Assembly: GCA_002690865.1 (NCBI GenBank)
Contig: NZGG01000037.1
Coordinates: 62,001-126,000, forward strand
Length of the DNA: 64,000 nucleotides
Source of the DNA: Gammaproteobacteria bacterium
Lineage (GTDB): Bacteria; Pseudomonadota; Gammaproteobacteria; Pseudomonadales; Azotimanducaceae
Direction: 5' to 3'
Shown here: positions 17,076 through 26,406 of the stretch, one piece after another
Position numbering within the stretch: position 1 is the first letter of the stretch
Layout of the letters: each line of letters opens with the position of its first letter
The notes under the pieces: generated by a model
The model's input: the letters and a program-made list of their open reading frames with translations, nothing else
Told to the model about the DNA's origin: nothing
Database searches by the model: none
Translations under genes and position numbers: made by a program

Positions 17076-18575
17076 TCATAGATTTTCCAACGAGATTGAT
17101 GAATGCAGTCCTGCCTTAGCCAAGGCAGCTGCCTTAAATATAGAGCGCGCCTTATTCAGAGTTTCATCCCACTCTAACTCAGGTAAGGAATCAGCTACCA
17201 CACCTGCCCCTGCCTGAATATAAAGTTTTTTATTTTTTATAATTACCGTACGAATAGCTATCGCTGTATCCATATTTCCATTCCACGAAAGGTAACCAAC
17301 TGCACCACCAAATACCCCACGTTTTTCAGGCTCGAGCTCATCGATTATTTCCATAGCTCTGACTTTTGGGGCCCCACTCAATGTTCCCACAGGCAACGTC
17401 GCCCGGAGCAAATCAATGCTGCTGATACCTCCCTTGATGCGACCACAAACATTAGAAGCGATATGCATAACGTGCGCATAGCGTTCAACGACCATCATCT
17501 CGTTAACGCGAACCGTGCCTGGCTCGCATACACGTCCAATATCATTACGCCCAAGATCGATAAGCATCAAATGTTCTGCACGTTCTTTTGGGTCGGCTAA
17601 CAATTCCTCTTCAAGAATTAAATCTTCCTCAGCACTACTTCCACGACGCCTCGTTCCCGCTAACGGTCGGACAGTGACTTCATTTCCGTCAAGTCTAGCT
17701 AATATCTCTGGCGAGGATGATACGATTTGAAAATCCCCTAAATCCATAAAGTACATATAAGGGGAAGGATTAAGTCGTCTTAAGGCCCGATAAAGATCTA
17801 ATGAATCACTCTCAAAATCAACAGACATTCGTTGCGATAAAACAACCTGCATTACATCGCCCTCAACAATATATTCCTTTATCTTTTCTACATCATCTTT
17901 GAAATTTTGTTCCCCATAGCTAGATGCAAAATCACGTTCTTCTAGGGGAGCATGGATAATTGGTTTTGTGACAACACTAGGAATCCGATTAGTCATCGCT
18001 GCCTGCATTTCATCTAGACGAATTTGAGCTTCATCGAGAGCACCTTTTTCATTAATGTGAGTAATTAAATGGATTTTAGCTTCGATGTTATCGAAGACAA
18101 TCACGTCATTTGAAACCATCAGCAGAATATCTGGACACCCTATACTGTCGGTTAAATTCGTGGACTTTAGTTTTTTCTCCACATAACGGACCGTGTCATA
18201 GCCAAAATAGCCAACCAGTCCTCCTGTATAGATTGGTAAATTGGGAAGTTCTGGATATTTATACTCCTGCTTAAATGCTTCTACGTAAGAAAGAGGGTCT
18301 TCGCTAATAACACTCTTTATTACGCGTTGATTTTCCTCAATTGTAATGTTGTTACCAGTAACCCTTATAATTTTTTTACTAGGTAGTCCTACTACCGAAT
18401 AACGCGACCATTTCTCACCACCCTGCGAAGCGGACTCCAGCAAGTAACTAAAGGGACCTCGGGCAACTTTTATATAACAAGATAGTGGTGTGTCCAAATC
18501 CGCAAACAGCTCTCTGACTATAGGGATATGGTTGTAACCTTCGTCTAAAAGACGGATGTAGTTTTCTGGAGTCAT
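17076..18575 (-). CDS. trpE: Anthranilate synthase component I
   Basis: Converts chorismate to anthranilate with TrpG. The frame is open to 18698, but its first 41 residues lie inside rpe and do not look like TrpE. The ATG at 18575 gives MTPENYIRLLDEGYNHIPIV and the usual 499 residues. The feedback-site region is LLESASQGGEKWSRYS. The chorismate-binding core includes DLGRNDIGRV, GTLSGAPKVRAMEI and QAGAGVVADS. It starts 17 bp past the rpe stop. A phosphoglycolate phosphatase (gph), often between rpe and trpE, is absent. No leader peptide or attenuator was seen upstream. Confidence 0.95.
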   Translation of the reverse strand: MTPENYIRLLDEGYNHIPIVRELFADLDTPLSCYIKVARGPFSYLLESASQGGEKWSRYSVVGLPSKKIIRVTGNNITIEENQRVIKSVISEDPLSYVEAFKQEYKYPELPNLPIYTGGLVGYFGYDTVRYVEKKLKSTNLTDSIGCPDILLMVSNDVIVFDNIEAKIHLITHINEKGALDEAQIRLDEMQAAMTNRIPSVVTKPIIHAPLEERDFASSYGEQNFKDDVEKIKEYIVEGDVMQVVLSQRMSVDFESDSLDLYRALRRLNPSPYMYFMDLGDFQIVSSSPEILARLDGNEVTVRPLAGTRRRGSSAEEDLILEEELLADPKERAEHLMLIDLGRNDIGRVCEPGTVRVNEMMVVERYAHVMHIASNVCGRIKGGISSIDLLRATLPVGTLSGAPKVRAMEIIDELEPEKRGVFGGAVGYLSWNGNMDTAIAIRTVIIKNKKLYIQAGAGVVADSLPELEWDETLNKARSIFKAAALAKAGLHSSISLENL

Positions 18576-18591
18576 AACTATTTCAAAACTC

Positions 18592-19251
18592 TTAAGAAAG
18601 CTGAGAGCGCATCGAAGCAATAGTCCGAGCATAGCTGTCGGATTGAAAAATTGCAGAGCCCGCCACAAATGTATCTGCCCCAGAGGCACATATCTCACTC
18701 AAATTTTGTACTTTTACTCCTCCATCAACTTCAAGGCGAATATTTCTATCAACCTGATCAATCAGTTTTCGTGCGCTCTTGATCTTCTCCAATGACTCAG
18801 GGATAAATGTCTGCCCCCCAAAACCAGGGTTGACTGACATAATCAGGATCATATCTATTTTGTCAAGAACACTATTTAAGTGACCTAGCGGGGTTTCAGG
18901 ATTGAAAGCGAGGCCACAGCGAGCACCTCCGAGACGAATATTCTCTAATGATTTTTCGATATTATCACTCGCTTCGGGATGAAAGGTTATATAGCTAGCT
19001 CCTGCCTCCAAAAAATCTCCTATGATTCTATCGACAGGCTCGACCATCAAATGCACATCTATCGGTGCGAGTAAACCGTAGTTTCTTAAAGACTTACATA
19101 CCATAGGACCCAAAGTTAAACTTGGAACATAATGGTTATCCATCACATCAAAATGGATCATGTCCGCCCCAGCCTCTAGTACTGAATCAACTTCCTCTCC
19201 GAGACGAGCAAAATCTGCCGATAAAATAGATGGTGCAATCAAATACTGCAA
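18592..19251 (-). CDS. rpe: Ribulose-phosphate 3-epimerase
   Basis: Interconverts ribulose-5-phosphate and xylulose-5-phosphate in the pentose phosphate pathway. 219-residue TIM barrel: [31 protein letters not shown] (metal-binding His/Asp), [20 protein letters not shown] and EVDGGVK are all present. The start is TTG at 19251 with a strong GGAGG 5 nt upstream. It heads the run into trpE, an arrangement common in gammaproteobacteria. Confidence 0.95.
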   Translation of the reverse strand: MQYLIAPSILSADFARLGEEVDSVLEAGADMIHFDVMDNHYVPSLTLGPMVCKSLRNYGLLAPIDVHLMVEPVDRIIGDFLEAGASYITFHPEASDNIEKSLENIRLGGARCGLAFNPETPLGHLNSVLDKIDMILIMSVNPGFGGQTFIPESLEKIKSARKLIDQVDRNIRLEVDGGVKVQNLSEICASGADTFVAGSAIFQSDSYARTIASMRSQLS

Positions 19252-19290
19252 TTATCCTCCTCGATTTTTAAAGTATATAGCTGTGGGATC

Positions 19291-19953
19291 CTACCCAATT
19301 CCACGATTCAATAAAATCTCATACCGTTCTTTCGTTCCAATATCCATCCAAAAGCCATCATGCTTTTGTCCGGTCACACGCCTGTCAAAGATGGCCTTAT
19401 CCAAGGGTAAACGCAATTTGAACTTGGCTCCAGGGGCTTCTCTAAAAAGATTAGGCGAAAAAATACCAATCCCAGAGTACGTTAGACGATGTAAGCCATT
19501 TCCTACCTTCCTATTTTCCTCAAGCGAGAAATCCCCTTCGGGATGATGCGGAGCATTTTCAACTAAGATAAGGTGTGCCAAAGCATCTCCTAGTTCCGTT
19601 GGGAACATACACGGCTTGAAGTCGCTAACAACATCAGAACTGACTACGATGAATGGATCAGTTCCTAACAGAGGCAGTGCATACTTAATTCCTCCTCCAG
19701 TCTCAAGCAAGTAAGGCTCCTTAGAATACTCTATAGATACACCCCATCGACTTCCATCTCCCAAAGAATCGATAACTTCTTTCTCTAAATACCAGGTATT
19801 AATAACAAATTCATAAAATCCAGATTTGGAAAAAATATTTAACCATCGACCAATAAGTGTTTCACCACCGACCCGCATGAGCGGCTTAGGGATAGTTTCG
19901 GTTAGCGGACGCATCCTCCGACCTTCACCAGCTGCGAGAAGCATAACCTTCAT
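19291..19953 (-). CDS. murU: N-acetylmuramate alpha-1-phosphate uridylyltransferase (nucleotidyltransferase)
   Basis: A 220-residue NTP-transferase. LLAAGEGRRMRPLTETIPKP (5-24) carries the signature and the Lys that contacts phosphate. SSDVV near 110 replaces the usual Asp-bearing metal loop, and FWMDIGTKERYE closes the fold. Paired with the downstream-overlapping kinase gene (ATGA overlap with amgK), it matches the MurU-AmgK recycling route described in Pseudomonas: MurNAc is phosphorylated, then activated to UDP-MurNAc, which bypasses de novo fosfomycin-sensitive steps. A general hexose-1-phosphate uridylyltransferase is the alternative. Confidence 0.85.
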   Translation of the reverse strand: MKVMLLAAGEGRRMRPLTETIPKPLMRVGGETLIGRWLNIFSKSGFYEFVINTWYLEKEVIDSLGDGSRWGVSIEYSKEPYLLETGGGIKYALPLLGTDPFIVVSSDVVSDFKPCMFPTELGDALAHLILVENAPHHPEGDFSLEENRKVGNGLHRLTYSGIGIFSPNLFREAPGAKFKLRLPLDKAIFDRRVTGQKHDGFWMDIGTKERYEILLNRGIG

Positions 19954-20984
19954 GGGCGTACAAATCGATGGGAATTCAATTCAGGTATAATTTTCTGTTC
20001 AATCCAACCACAAAACTTTCGCAATTCATGATAACGTTCTTGCAGTTCCATCATATAACCTATGACTAACGGGATATCTTTTAAATACTGGGCTTTTGAG
20101 TCGCGAAGATGTAGACGTGAAAAAATACCTACACACTTAAGATGACGCTGAAATCCCATCAATTCAAACCATCTTAAAAACTTTTCTCTAGAAACATTTT
20201 TATCTAAACAACCTATTGAAATTAAGCGTTCTCTGTACATTTCCACCCACCCCGCTACCTGATCAAAAGTAAAGCTGTGATAACAATCCTTCAGTAGCGA
20301 TACCAAATCGTAAGTCACGGGGCCAATCACTGCATCCTGAAAATCAATAATCCCAGGGTTATTTTCAGTAGCAACCATTAGGTTCCTGCAATGAAAATCG
20401 CGATGCACAAACGATTGTGGTTGTTCAGCCGCATTGACTAGCATTAACTCCAAAACTTCCTCGAAGCCGGATTCTTCATAGTTGGATATTTGTAGCTCTT
20501 GTTCCAAGAACCAGTCCACAAATAAATGCATTTCTTCAAGCAATTTATTTTGACCAAAGTGCGGGAGATCACATTTTATCTGCTGTAAACGCAGGAGTGC
20601 AGTCAACGCATCTCCATATAATTTATCTATTTCCTCGTTGTCCCCCAAATTAATTCGATCAAGATAAACCGTATCCCCCAAGTCACTTATCATGAGGAAA
20701 CCCAACTTAAAATCACTAGCAAATATTTTTGGGGCGTTTAATCCAGTACTTGCAATCAGGGTAGCAATGTCGACAAATTTTTTACAATCCTCTTTGTATG
20801 GAGGCGCATCAACAAAAATATAAGATGGAATAGATTCCATCCTAAAATATCTTCGGAAACTAGCATCAGACGAAATAATCTTCAGCTTCCTTTTATCGGA
20901 GACTGCTATCCCTCTATATCGGAGACATTGCTGAGCCCAATAATTAAGCTTTTTTTCCCTAAAATCACTCTCCAATACGATCAC
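19950..20984 (-). CDS. amgK: Anomeric MurNAc/GlcNAc kinase (aminoglycoside-phosphotransferase fold)
   Basis: A 344-residue sugar kinase of the APH/choline kinase fold. SDASFRRYFR near the N-terminus matches the AmgK nucleotide loop. FVHRDFHCRNLMV carries the catalytic Asp and GIIDFQDAVIGPVTYDLVSL the metal-binding Asp. With murU it recycles muramic acid into UDP-MurNAc. The start is GTG at 20984. It is read divergently from lptD with at most about 65 bp between starts, so the promoters overlap. Mpl (45363) elsewhere in the window fits active wall recycling. Confidence 0.88.
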   Translation of the reverse strand: MIVLESDFREKKLNYWAQQCLRYRGIAVSDKRKLKIISSDASFRRYFRMESIPSYIFVDAPPYKEDCKKFVDIATLIASTGLNAPKIFASDFKLGFLMISDLGDTVYLDRINLGDNEEIDKLYGDALTALLRLQQIKCDLPHFGQNKLLEEMHLFVDWFLEQELQISNYEESGFEEVLELMLVNAAEQPQSFVHRDFHCRNLMVATENNPGIIDFQDAVIGPVTYDLVSLLKDCYHSFTFDQVAGWVEMYRERLISIGCLDKNVSREKFLRWFELMGFQRHLKCVGIFSRLHLRDSKAQYLKDIPLVIGYMMELQERYHELRKFCGWIEQKIIPELNSHRFVRP

Positions 20985-21011
20985 TTAAATATTTAACCCA
21001 CCTTAAGATTA

Positions 21012-23465
21012 ATGCATTATCATCACACATCTTTACTACTTTTTGTCGTCGTGGAAAAAAACTATTTCATTATCACAGTAATTATGCTGTTTCCTTCGCT
21101 AGCGTTTCCCGAAAGCAAAACTCTATCGGCCGCAGAACGAGACTGGGTGGCAAAAAACCAAGAAGCCGGGGTAAAGATGTCAAGCCATTGCAAAGGTCAC
21201 TACCTACCTCCAGCTTCATTCATGACACGACCCTCTAAAGCAAAAAAGTTGATTATAGTCACCTCAGAGGAAGTCTTGCACGTGGAAAATGAGATAACCA
21301 CATTCCTTGGAGAGGTAGAGGTACAGGGCATAAACAGAACCATTAATGCTTCTAGCATCACCATCGACAGCATCAAAGATCACGCTATCGCTTCTGGAGC
21401 GGTCTCGATTAGAGAAGATGGACTTTTAATACAAAGTGACTATGCGGAAAGTAATCTCTCTAAGGGCGATAGCATAATGAAGAATGCAACCTTCATATTG
21501 CACGAGAATCAAATTCGAGGCAGCGCGGATCAGATAACTTCAACTAATGAGAAAATACTGATAATCGAAGAAGGAAGCTTTACTCGGTGTGAGCCGGGGA
21601 ATAACTTCTGGGGTTTTCATGGGAAAAATATAGAGCTCAAACGAAATGAAGGCTATGGAGTTGCAAATCATGCAACCGTAAAGATAAAAGGTATACCAAT
21701 AGCGTATTTTCCTTACCTACGATTTCCTCTTAACGATGAGCGTTCCTCCGGTTTTTTGACGCCAAGTATTGCCCATAATGATGAGGATGGGATGGACATA
21801 TCGATTCCCTACTATCTCAACTTTTCCCCGAATTATGATGCAACCTACACATTCCGGGATATAGCAAGAAGGGGTATCGTCCATACTTTTGAGGCTCGAC
21901 ACCTGAGCAGATTCTCCGGAAGTGAGATCTATGCTGCGCACCTCTCAGATGACAAAAGAAATCAGGATTTATATCGTAACAACTATACTAAGCAGGATCG
22001 TTGGTCGGTTTATCTTGACCATATTGGGCTTTGGCCATCTCGCTGGACAACAGCAATCACTTACAATGCAGTTTCTGACATGAATTACCTTCAGGATATT
22101 GGAGAATTTAGAGACAGGCCCTCAAAGAATACCAATCGAAATCCATTTTCATCAAGGACTAAAAACCCATCTCTAATAAGAGAAGCCACATTGGGCTTTA
22201 GAGGTGACGGCTGGAGGGCCAACATTCTGACTCGAGGACATCAGAACTTAACTAGTAATGGAATAAACCAGTACTCAGTTCTACCTCAAATCAACTTCCA
22301 AATCGCAGAAGAGATACCCCCTTTTGATGTAGCTTTGAAGGGACAGTTTTCACGCTTTCGTAAGAATGGCAATCACAAAATCACGGGGTCGCCAATCGAG
22401 GGCGATCGTTTTGTTATAGATTCAAGCGCCCGCAAGGTCTTTGAGAAACCCTGGGGTTTTGTACATTCGGAGCTAGGCGTACTGATTCGTAACTACAAAT
22501 TCACTGCCCCTGTGGAAAAATCCATCAACACCTCTCAATTTACGACACCCTATGCATCTCTCGACACAGGACTTAGGTTTGAAAGGCTGTTTTCCTACAA
22601 AAAAACAAATTACCTACAAACACTTACACCTCGCATCTACTTCCTTTCTGTTAAACAAGATTATCAACCAATACTGCCCAAGTTTGACTCCGGATCTTAT
22701 ACACCATCCTTTTCTAGTATATTTCGGCGCGATCACTTTTCGGGCTATGACGAATTAAGAGACGTAAAGCAAATTAGTATTGGTATCACTACAGCCTTTC
22801 TCGATAAAAGATTAGGGAAAGAAATCTTCAAGATAAGTATTGGTCAAATCAGGTATCTCAATAACCGAGATCCTTTTGTTCCTTCAGAAACATCCGAAAT
22901 TCTTTCGTCCAAGTCGTCTCCAATCTTTTTGCAATCACGTTTGCAAGTAAATCAAGTCGGAGTAAATGGCTCATATGAATGGGATCCGGAAAAATCCCAA
23001 GCCAACCAAGCAAGCCTTTCTATAAAGTATAGAGGTGTAGAACAGCGTAAGATTCTAAATTTAACCTATTCCTACACAAGGGGCAGTAATAACCGACTAA
23101 GACGCTTCCAAAACTCTGAAGAAACAGACCTCTCTTTTCTGTGGCCACTCAAGGATAAATGGAACGTTGTCGGGCGATGGAATTTCAACTGGAAGACGAA
23201 TCAAACTATAGAGTCTCTGGTTGGTCTCGAATACAATGATTGCTGTTGGAGAACCCGTATTGCGGTCAGGCGCTTTAATAAACAAACTAGAATCGATCCA
23301 ACGATGGTTAATGTGCCGACTCAAGGACCATTTGCTTCGGGCTATCGAACCAATACGGGTCTGTTTTTTGAGTTTCAGCTAAAGGGCTTATCTACCCTGG
23401 GAGAGAGACTTGATACGCTACTAGAAAATTCTATTTCGGGATATCAGCCTAGAGTAAAACAATAA
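21012..23465 (+). CDS. lptD: LPS-assembly protein LptD
   Basis: Outer-membrane barrel that, with LptE, inserts lipopolysaccharide in the outer leaflet. Residues about 75-220 form the periplasmic LptA-like jellyroll (VEVQGINRTINASS..., ITSTNEKILIIEEG), then a large barrel. The four disulfide cysteines are in the canonical layout: C60, C193 and the adjacent pair C744-C745 (NDCCWRTRI). 817 residues from 21012; a GTG at 21051 would give a cleaner signal peptide (EKNYFIITVIMLFPSLAFP) and may be the true start. It is followed 16 bp later by surA, its chaperone. Confidence 0.94.
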   Translation: MHYHHTSLLLFVVVEKNYFIITVIMLFPSLAFPESKTLSAAERDWVAKNQEAGVKMSSHCKGHYLPPASFMTRPSKAKKLIIVTSEEVLHVENEITTFLGEVEVQGINRTINASSITIDSIKDHAIASGAVSIREDGLLIQSDYAESNLSKGDSIMKNATFILHENQIRGSADQITSTNEKILIIEEGSFTRCEPGNNFWGFHGKNIELKRNEGYGVANHATVKIKGIPIAYFPYLRFPLNDERSSGFLTPSIAHNDEDGMDISIPYYLNFSPNYDATYTFRDIARRGIVHTFEARHLSRFSGSEIYAAHLSDDKRNQDLYRNNYTKQDRWSVYLDHIGLWPSRWTTAITYNAVSDMNYLQDIGEFRDRPSKNTNRNPFSSRTKNPSLIREATLGFRGDGWRANILTRGHQNLTSNGINQYSVLPQINFQIAEEIPPFDVALKGQFSRFRKNGNHKITGSPIEGDRFVIDSSARKVFEKPWGFVHSELGVLIRNYKFTAPVEKSINTSQFTTPYASLDTGLRFERLFSYKKTNYLQTLTPRIYFLSVKQDYQPILPKFDSGSYTPSFSSIFRRDHFSGYDELRDVKQISIGITTAFLDKRLGKEIFKISIGQIRYLNNRDPFVPSETSEILSSKSSPIFLQSRLQVNQVGVNGSYEWDPEKSQANQASLSIKYRGVEQRKILNLTYSYTRGSNNRLRRFQNSEETDLSFLWPLKDKWNVVGRWNFNWKTNQTIESLVGLEYNDCCWRTRIAVRRFNKQTRIDPTMVNVPTQGPFASGYRTNTGLFFEFQLKGLSTLGERLDTLLENSISGYQPRVKQ

Positions 23466-23481
23466 GTTATAGGTATTAAAA

Positions 23482-24759
23482 ATGAATCGAACAATAATCT
23501 TACTACTGTTAATCATAGGATTTGCGAAGAGCCATGCAAAACCGAGGATAATTGATCGAATAGCTGTAGTTATCGATGAAAAAGTTATCACTAACTCGGA
23601 AATAACAGAACGCGTTCAGCTAGTCCGTTCAACGCTGCTTGCAGATAAAAACAGAGCGCTTCCAACAGACGAAATTCTTGTTGAGCAGATCATAGAGCGC
23701 CTGATTCTCGAACATCTCCAATTACAAATAGCAGACCGAGCTGGCCTCCGTATAAGCGATAGTGAGCTAAATCAAACGTTACAAAGCATTGCTATGCAAA
23801 ATAATCTCGACCTCACAGACTTCAGAATGGCAGTTGAAGCAGATGGACAATCATACCCGCGTATGAGAGAACAGGTTAAAAGAGAAATGATAATAAATCA
23901 GGTACAACAGGGCTTTGTTCAAAACCGAATAGCTATTTCAGAACAGGAATTAAAAAATTTTCTTGAATCCAATTTGGGTAAAGCCGTTATCGCTGACGAG
24001 TATCGTCTTGCTCATATTCTGATTGCGAGTCCAGAAAAAGATGAAGGCAGCACATCAACGCTCAAAGCGGAGGCTCTAACCCTAATTAGTCGAAGTAATG
24101 CTGGTGAAAAATTTGAGACGCTCGCTCGCCAGTACTCGGCCGGCCAGAATGCAGCTAACGGCGGTGATCTTGGATGGAGAAAACCTATTCAGCTACCCAC
24201 TATATTTGCTGATCTTGTCAGCGATATGGAAAAAGATGAGCTTCGAGGGCCAATAAAAAGTGGAAGTGGATTTCATATTATTAAACTAATAGATAGGCGT
24301 GGGGCAAAAGCCGAAGGGAATGTTGAGCAAACGAGGGCTCGGCACGTCCTCATAAAACCAAGCGAGATAAGGTCCAATACTGAAGCAAGGGAATTAGCTG
24401 AGAATTTACGAAATGAGGTGCTTAGCGGTAAAACGTTTGAAGAGATCGCAAAAATTAATTCAGAAGACCCCGGATCTGCGCTAAGTGGGGGTGATTTGGG
24501 TTGGTCTGTTACAGATATATATGTGCCAGAGTTCGAGGCCATGCTTAAAAGTATGGAACTTAATATTATCAGTCCTGTTTTTAAGACCACGCACGGCTAT
24601 CATTTCCTAGAAGTTACTGGGAAACGAATCGAGGACTTTAGTAATGAATATCAAAAGAATATGGCAGAAAATTATTTGCGTAGCCAAAAGTTTGATGATG
24701 AGTTAGATATCTGGTTAAGAGAGATAAGAGAGGATGCCTTTGTAGACATTCGAATTTAG
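23482..24759 (+). CDS. surA: Periplasmic chaperone/peptidyl-prolyl isomerase SurA
   Basis: Escorts outer-membrane proteins, including LptD, across the periplasm. 425 residues: a signal peptide (about 1-19), the N-domain with EQIIERLILEHLQLQIADRA, then two parvulin domains beginning at RLAHILIASP (about 175) and RARHVLIKPS (about 287), each with the GGDLGW motif, and a C-terminal helix. Directly after lptD, as in E. coli. PdxA, usually next, is missing; rsmA follows at once. Confidence 0.96.
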   Translation: MNRTIILLLLIIGFAKSHAKPRIIDRIAVVIDEKVITNSEITERVQLVRSTLLADKNRALPTDEILVEQIIERLILEHLQLQIADRAGLRISDSELNQTLQSIAMQNNLDLTDFRMAVEADGQSYPRMREQVKREMIINQVQQGFVQNRIAISEQELKNFLESNLGKAVIADEYRLAHILIASPEKDEGSTSTLKAEALTLISRSNAGEKFETLARQYSAGQNAANGGDLGWRKPIQLPTIFADLVSDMEKDELRGPIKSGSGFHIIKLIDRRGAKAEGNVEQTRARHVLIKPSEIRSNTEARELAENLRNEVLSGKTFEEIAKINSEDPGSALSGGDLGWSVTDIYVPEFEAMLKSMELNIISPVFKTTHGYHFLEVTGKRIEDFSNEYQKNMAENYLRSQKFDDELDIWLREIREDAFVDIRI

Positions 24760-24790
24760 CAAACGTATCTATCATCAATAGAAGAAGAAA

Positions 24791-25558
24791 ATGGTAGCTC
24801 GAAAAAGATTTGGTCAACATTTTTTACATGACTCAAGTGTAATTGGTCGCATTATTGATCTTGTCCATGCGCTGCCAGAAAATAATATTATTGAAATAGG
24901 GCCGGGTCGAGGCGCTATCACAGATGGCCTAGTAAACAGTGGATGTAATCTTCGTCTTGTAGAAATTGATCGAGACCTTGTCCTTGAGCTCAAAAAAAAA
25001 TATGGTGGAAAATTAGAAATTCTGACAACTGACGCTCTCAAACTGAATTACGGTAACTTCGGTAAGTGTTTAAGAGTAATTGGCAATCTCCCTTATAATA
25101 TTTCAAGCCCGATTCTGTTCAAACTTTTCGGATATGTCTCTCATATAGAGGATATGATATTCATGCTTCAGAAAGAGGTGGTAGATAGGATATGTGCACC
25201 TTGTGGTACAAAAAATTACGGTCGTCTGTCTATTATGAGTCAATATTACTGTACAGCAGAAAAAATGTTTGATGTGGCTCCAGAGGCTTTCTCACCGCAA
25301 CCGAAAGTGAATTCAGCGGTGATAAAATTAATACCACACGACAACCCAGATCGATCTCAGAGTCTGATATGTTTGAAAAATATTGTTACCGGAGCATTCA
25401 GTCAGCGCCGAAAAACCATACGTAACGCCCTTAAACCTTGGCTAAACCAAGAACAGTTAGCTTCTATAGGAATAGACACTACTCTGCGGCCGGAAGAACT
25501 CAGCCTAAAAGACTTTATTAAGTGTGCAGATCTAGTATGGGAACTTCAACAAAAGTGA
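24791..25558 (+). CDS. rsmA: 16S rRNA dimethyladenosine transferase
   Basis: Dimethylates A1518 and A1519 of 16S rRNA; loss gives kasugamycin resistance. 255 residues. RKRFGQHFLHDSSVI opens the protein. The SAM loop is IEIGPGRGAITDGL (about 35-48), catalytic motif NLPYNISSPI (about 98-107), and LQKEVVDRI and FSQRRKTIRNAL follow. It starts 31 bp past surA and ends overlapping apaH. Confidence 0.97.
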   Translation: MVARKRFGQHFLHDSSVIGRIIDLVHALPENNIIEIGPGRGAITDGLVNSGCNLRLVEIDRDLVLELKKKYGGKLEILTTDALKLNYGNFGKCLRVIGNLPYNISSPILFKLFGYVSHIEDMIFMLQKEVVDRICAPCGTKNYGRLSIMSQYYCTAEKMFDVAPEAFSPQPKVNSAVIKLIPHDNPDRSQSLICLKNIVTGAFSQRRKTIRNALKPWLNQEQLASIGIDTTLRPEELSLKDFIKCADLVWELQQK

Positions 25559-26364
25559 GCACCTTCGTAATAGGCGATATCCAAGGCTGTTTCGACGAGC
25601 TACAGGAACTCCTAAAAAAATGTCTTTTCGATCAACGAAATGACTGTCTCTGGTTTGCCGGCGACTTAATAAATCGTGGCCCGAAGAACCTCGAAACAAT
25701 GAAGTTTGTGCTTAACCAGAAGAACTCTGTCGTTGTATTGGGTAACCATGACTTACATTTTCTTGCTGTTTCAAAAAAAAAACATACCTCTGCCAGTACC
25801 GATACATTTCAAGATATTCTCGATAGTGATGAACGAGATGATATCATTGATTTTTTACGACACCAGAAACTCCTACATTACGACGCTAAAAAAGAATGCG
25901 CCATGGTGCATGCGGGAATACCTCCTATATGGAATCTAGCTGAAGCGCTCAGTTATGCTCGTGAGGTAGAATCTGTTCTGACTGGTCCTGATTTTTTATG
26001 TTTTCTAGAAGGAATGTATGGTGACACACCAGCGAGATGGGAAAAGACACTTGAAGGCAATGATCGACTCCGTATTATTACCAACTATTTTACTCGACTG
26101 AGATACTGCAAAATTGACGGTACGATGGAACTAAAACAAAAATCAAATTTTCCTCCAAAGGGTTTTTCTCCTTGGTTTAAATTCTCTCCAAGAGAGCAAA
26201 TGAAAATATTATTCGGACATTGGGCATCCCTTGATGGGATTACAGAAAAGAAAAATATTATTGCTCTAGACACAGGTTGTGTTTGGGGCAGGTCACTTAC
26301 TGCGATACGGCTTGAAGATGGCAAATTATTCTCCACACCAGCCCTCCAAAAATATCAACTATAA
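25555..26364 (+). CDS. apaH: Symmetrical bis(5'-nucleosyl)-tetraphosphatase
   Basis: Hydrolyses Ap4A to two ADP and can decap Np4-capped RNA. Calcineurin-type metallophosphatase: GDIQGC, GDLINRGP and GNHD are the metal-binding blocks, with late FGHWASLDG and ALDTGCVWG. The frame opens at 25522, but the GTG at 25555, overlapping the rsmA stop (GTGA), gives a start aligned with E. coli ApaH (STFVIGDIQGC). About 269 residues. ApaG, which normally lies between rsmA and apaH, is missing. Confidence 0.93.
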   Translation: MSTFVIGDIQGCFDELQELLKKCLFDQRNDCLWFAGDLINRGPKNLETMKFVLNQKNSVVVLGNHDLHFLAVSKKKHTSASTDTFQDILDSDERDDIIDFLRHQKLLHYDAKKECAMVHAGIPPIWNLAEALSYAREVESVLTGPDFLCFLEGMYGDTPARWEKTLEGNDRLRIITNYFTRLRYCKIDGTMELKQKSNFPPKGFSPWFKFSPREQMKILFGHWASLDGITEKKNIIALDTGCVWGRSLTAIRLEDGKLFSTPALQKYQL

Positions 26365-26406
26365 TTGAAGATGCGATATACACATTTTCTTATCAAAACA
26401 TATTAA

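Noticed and set aside
17515-17730. Rightward ORF opposite trpE
   Set aside because: Lies wholly inside trpE on the other strand; composition reflects the trpE frame and there is no family match.
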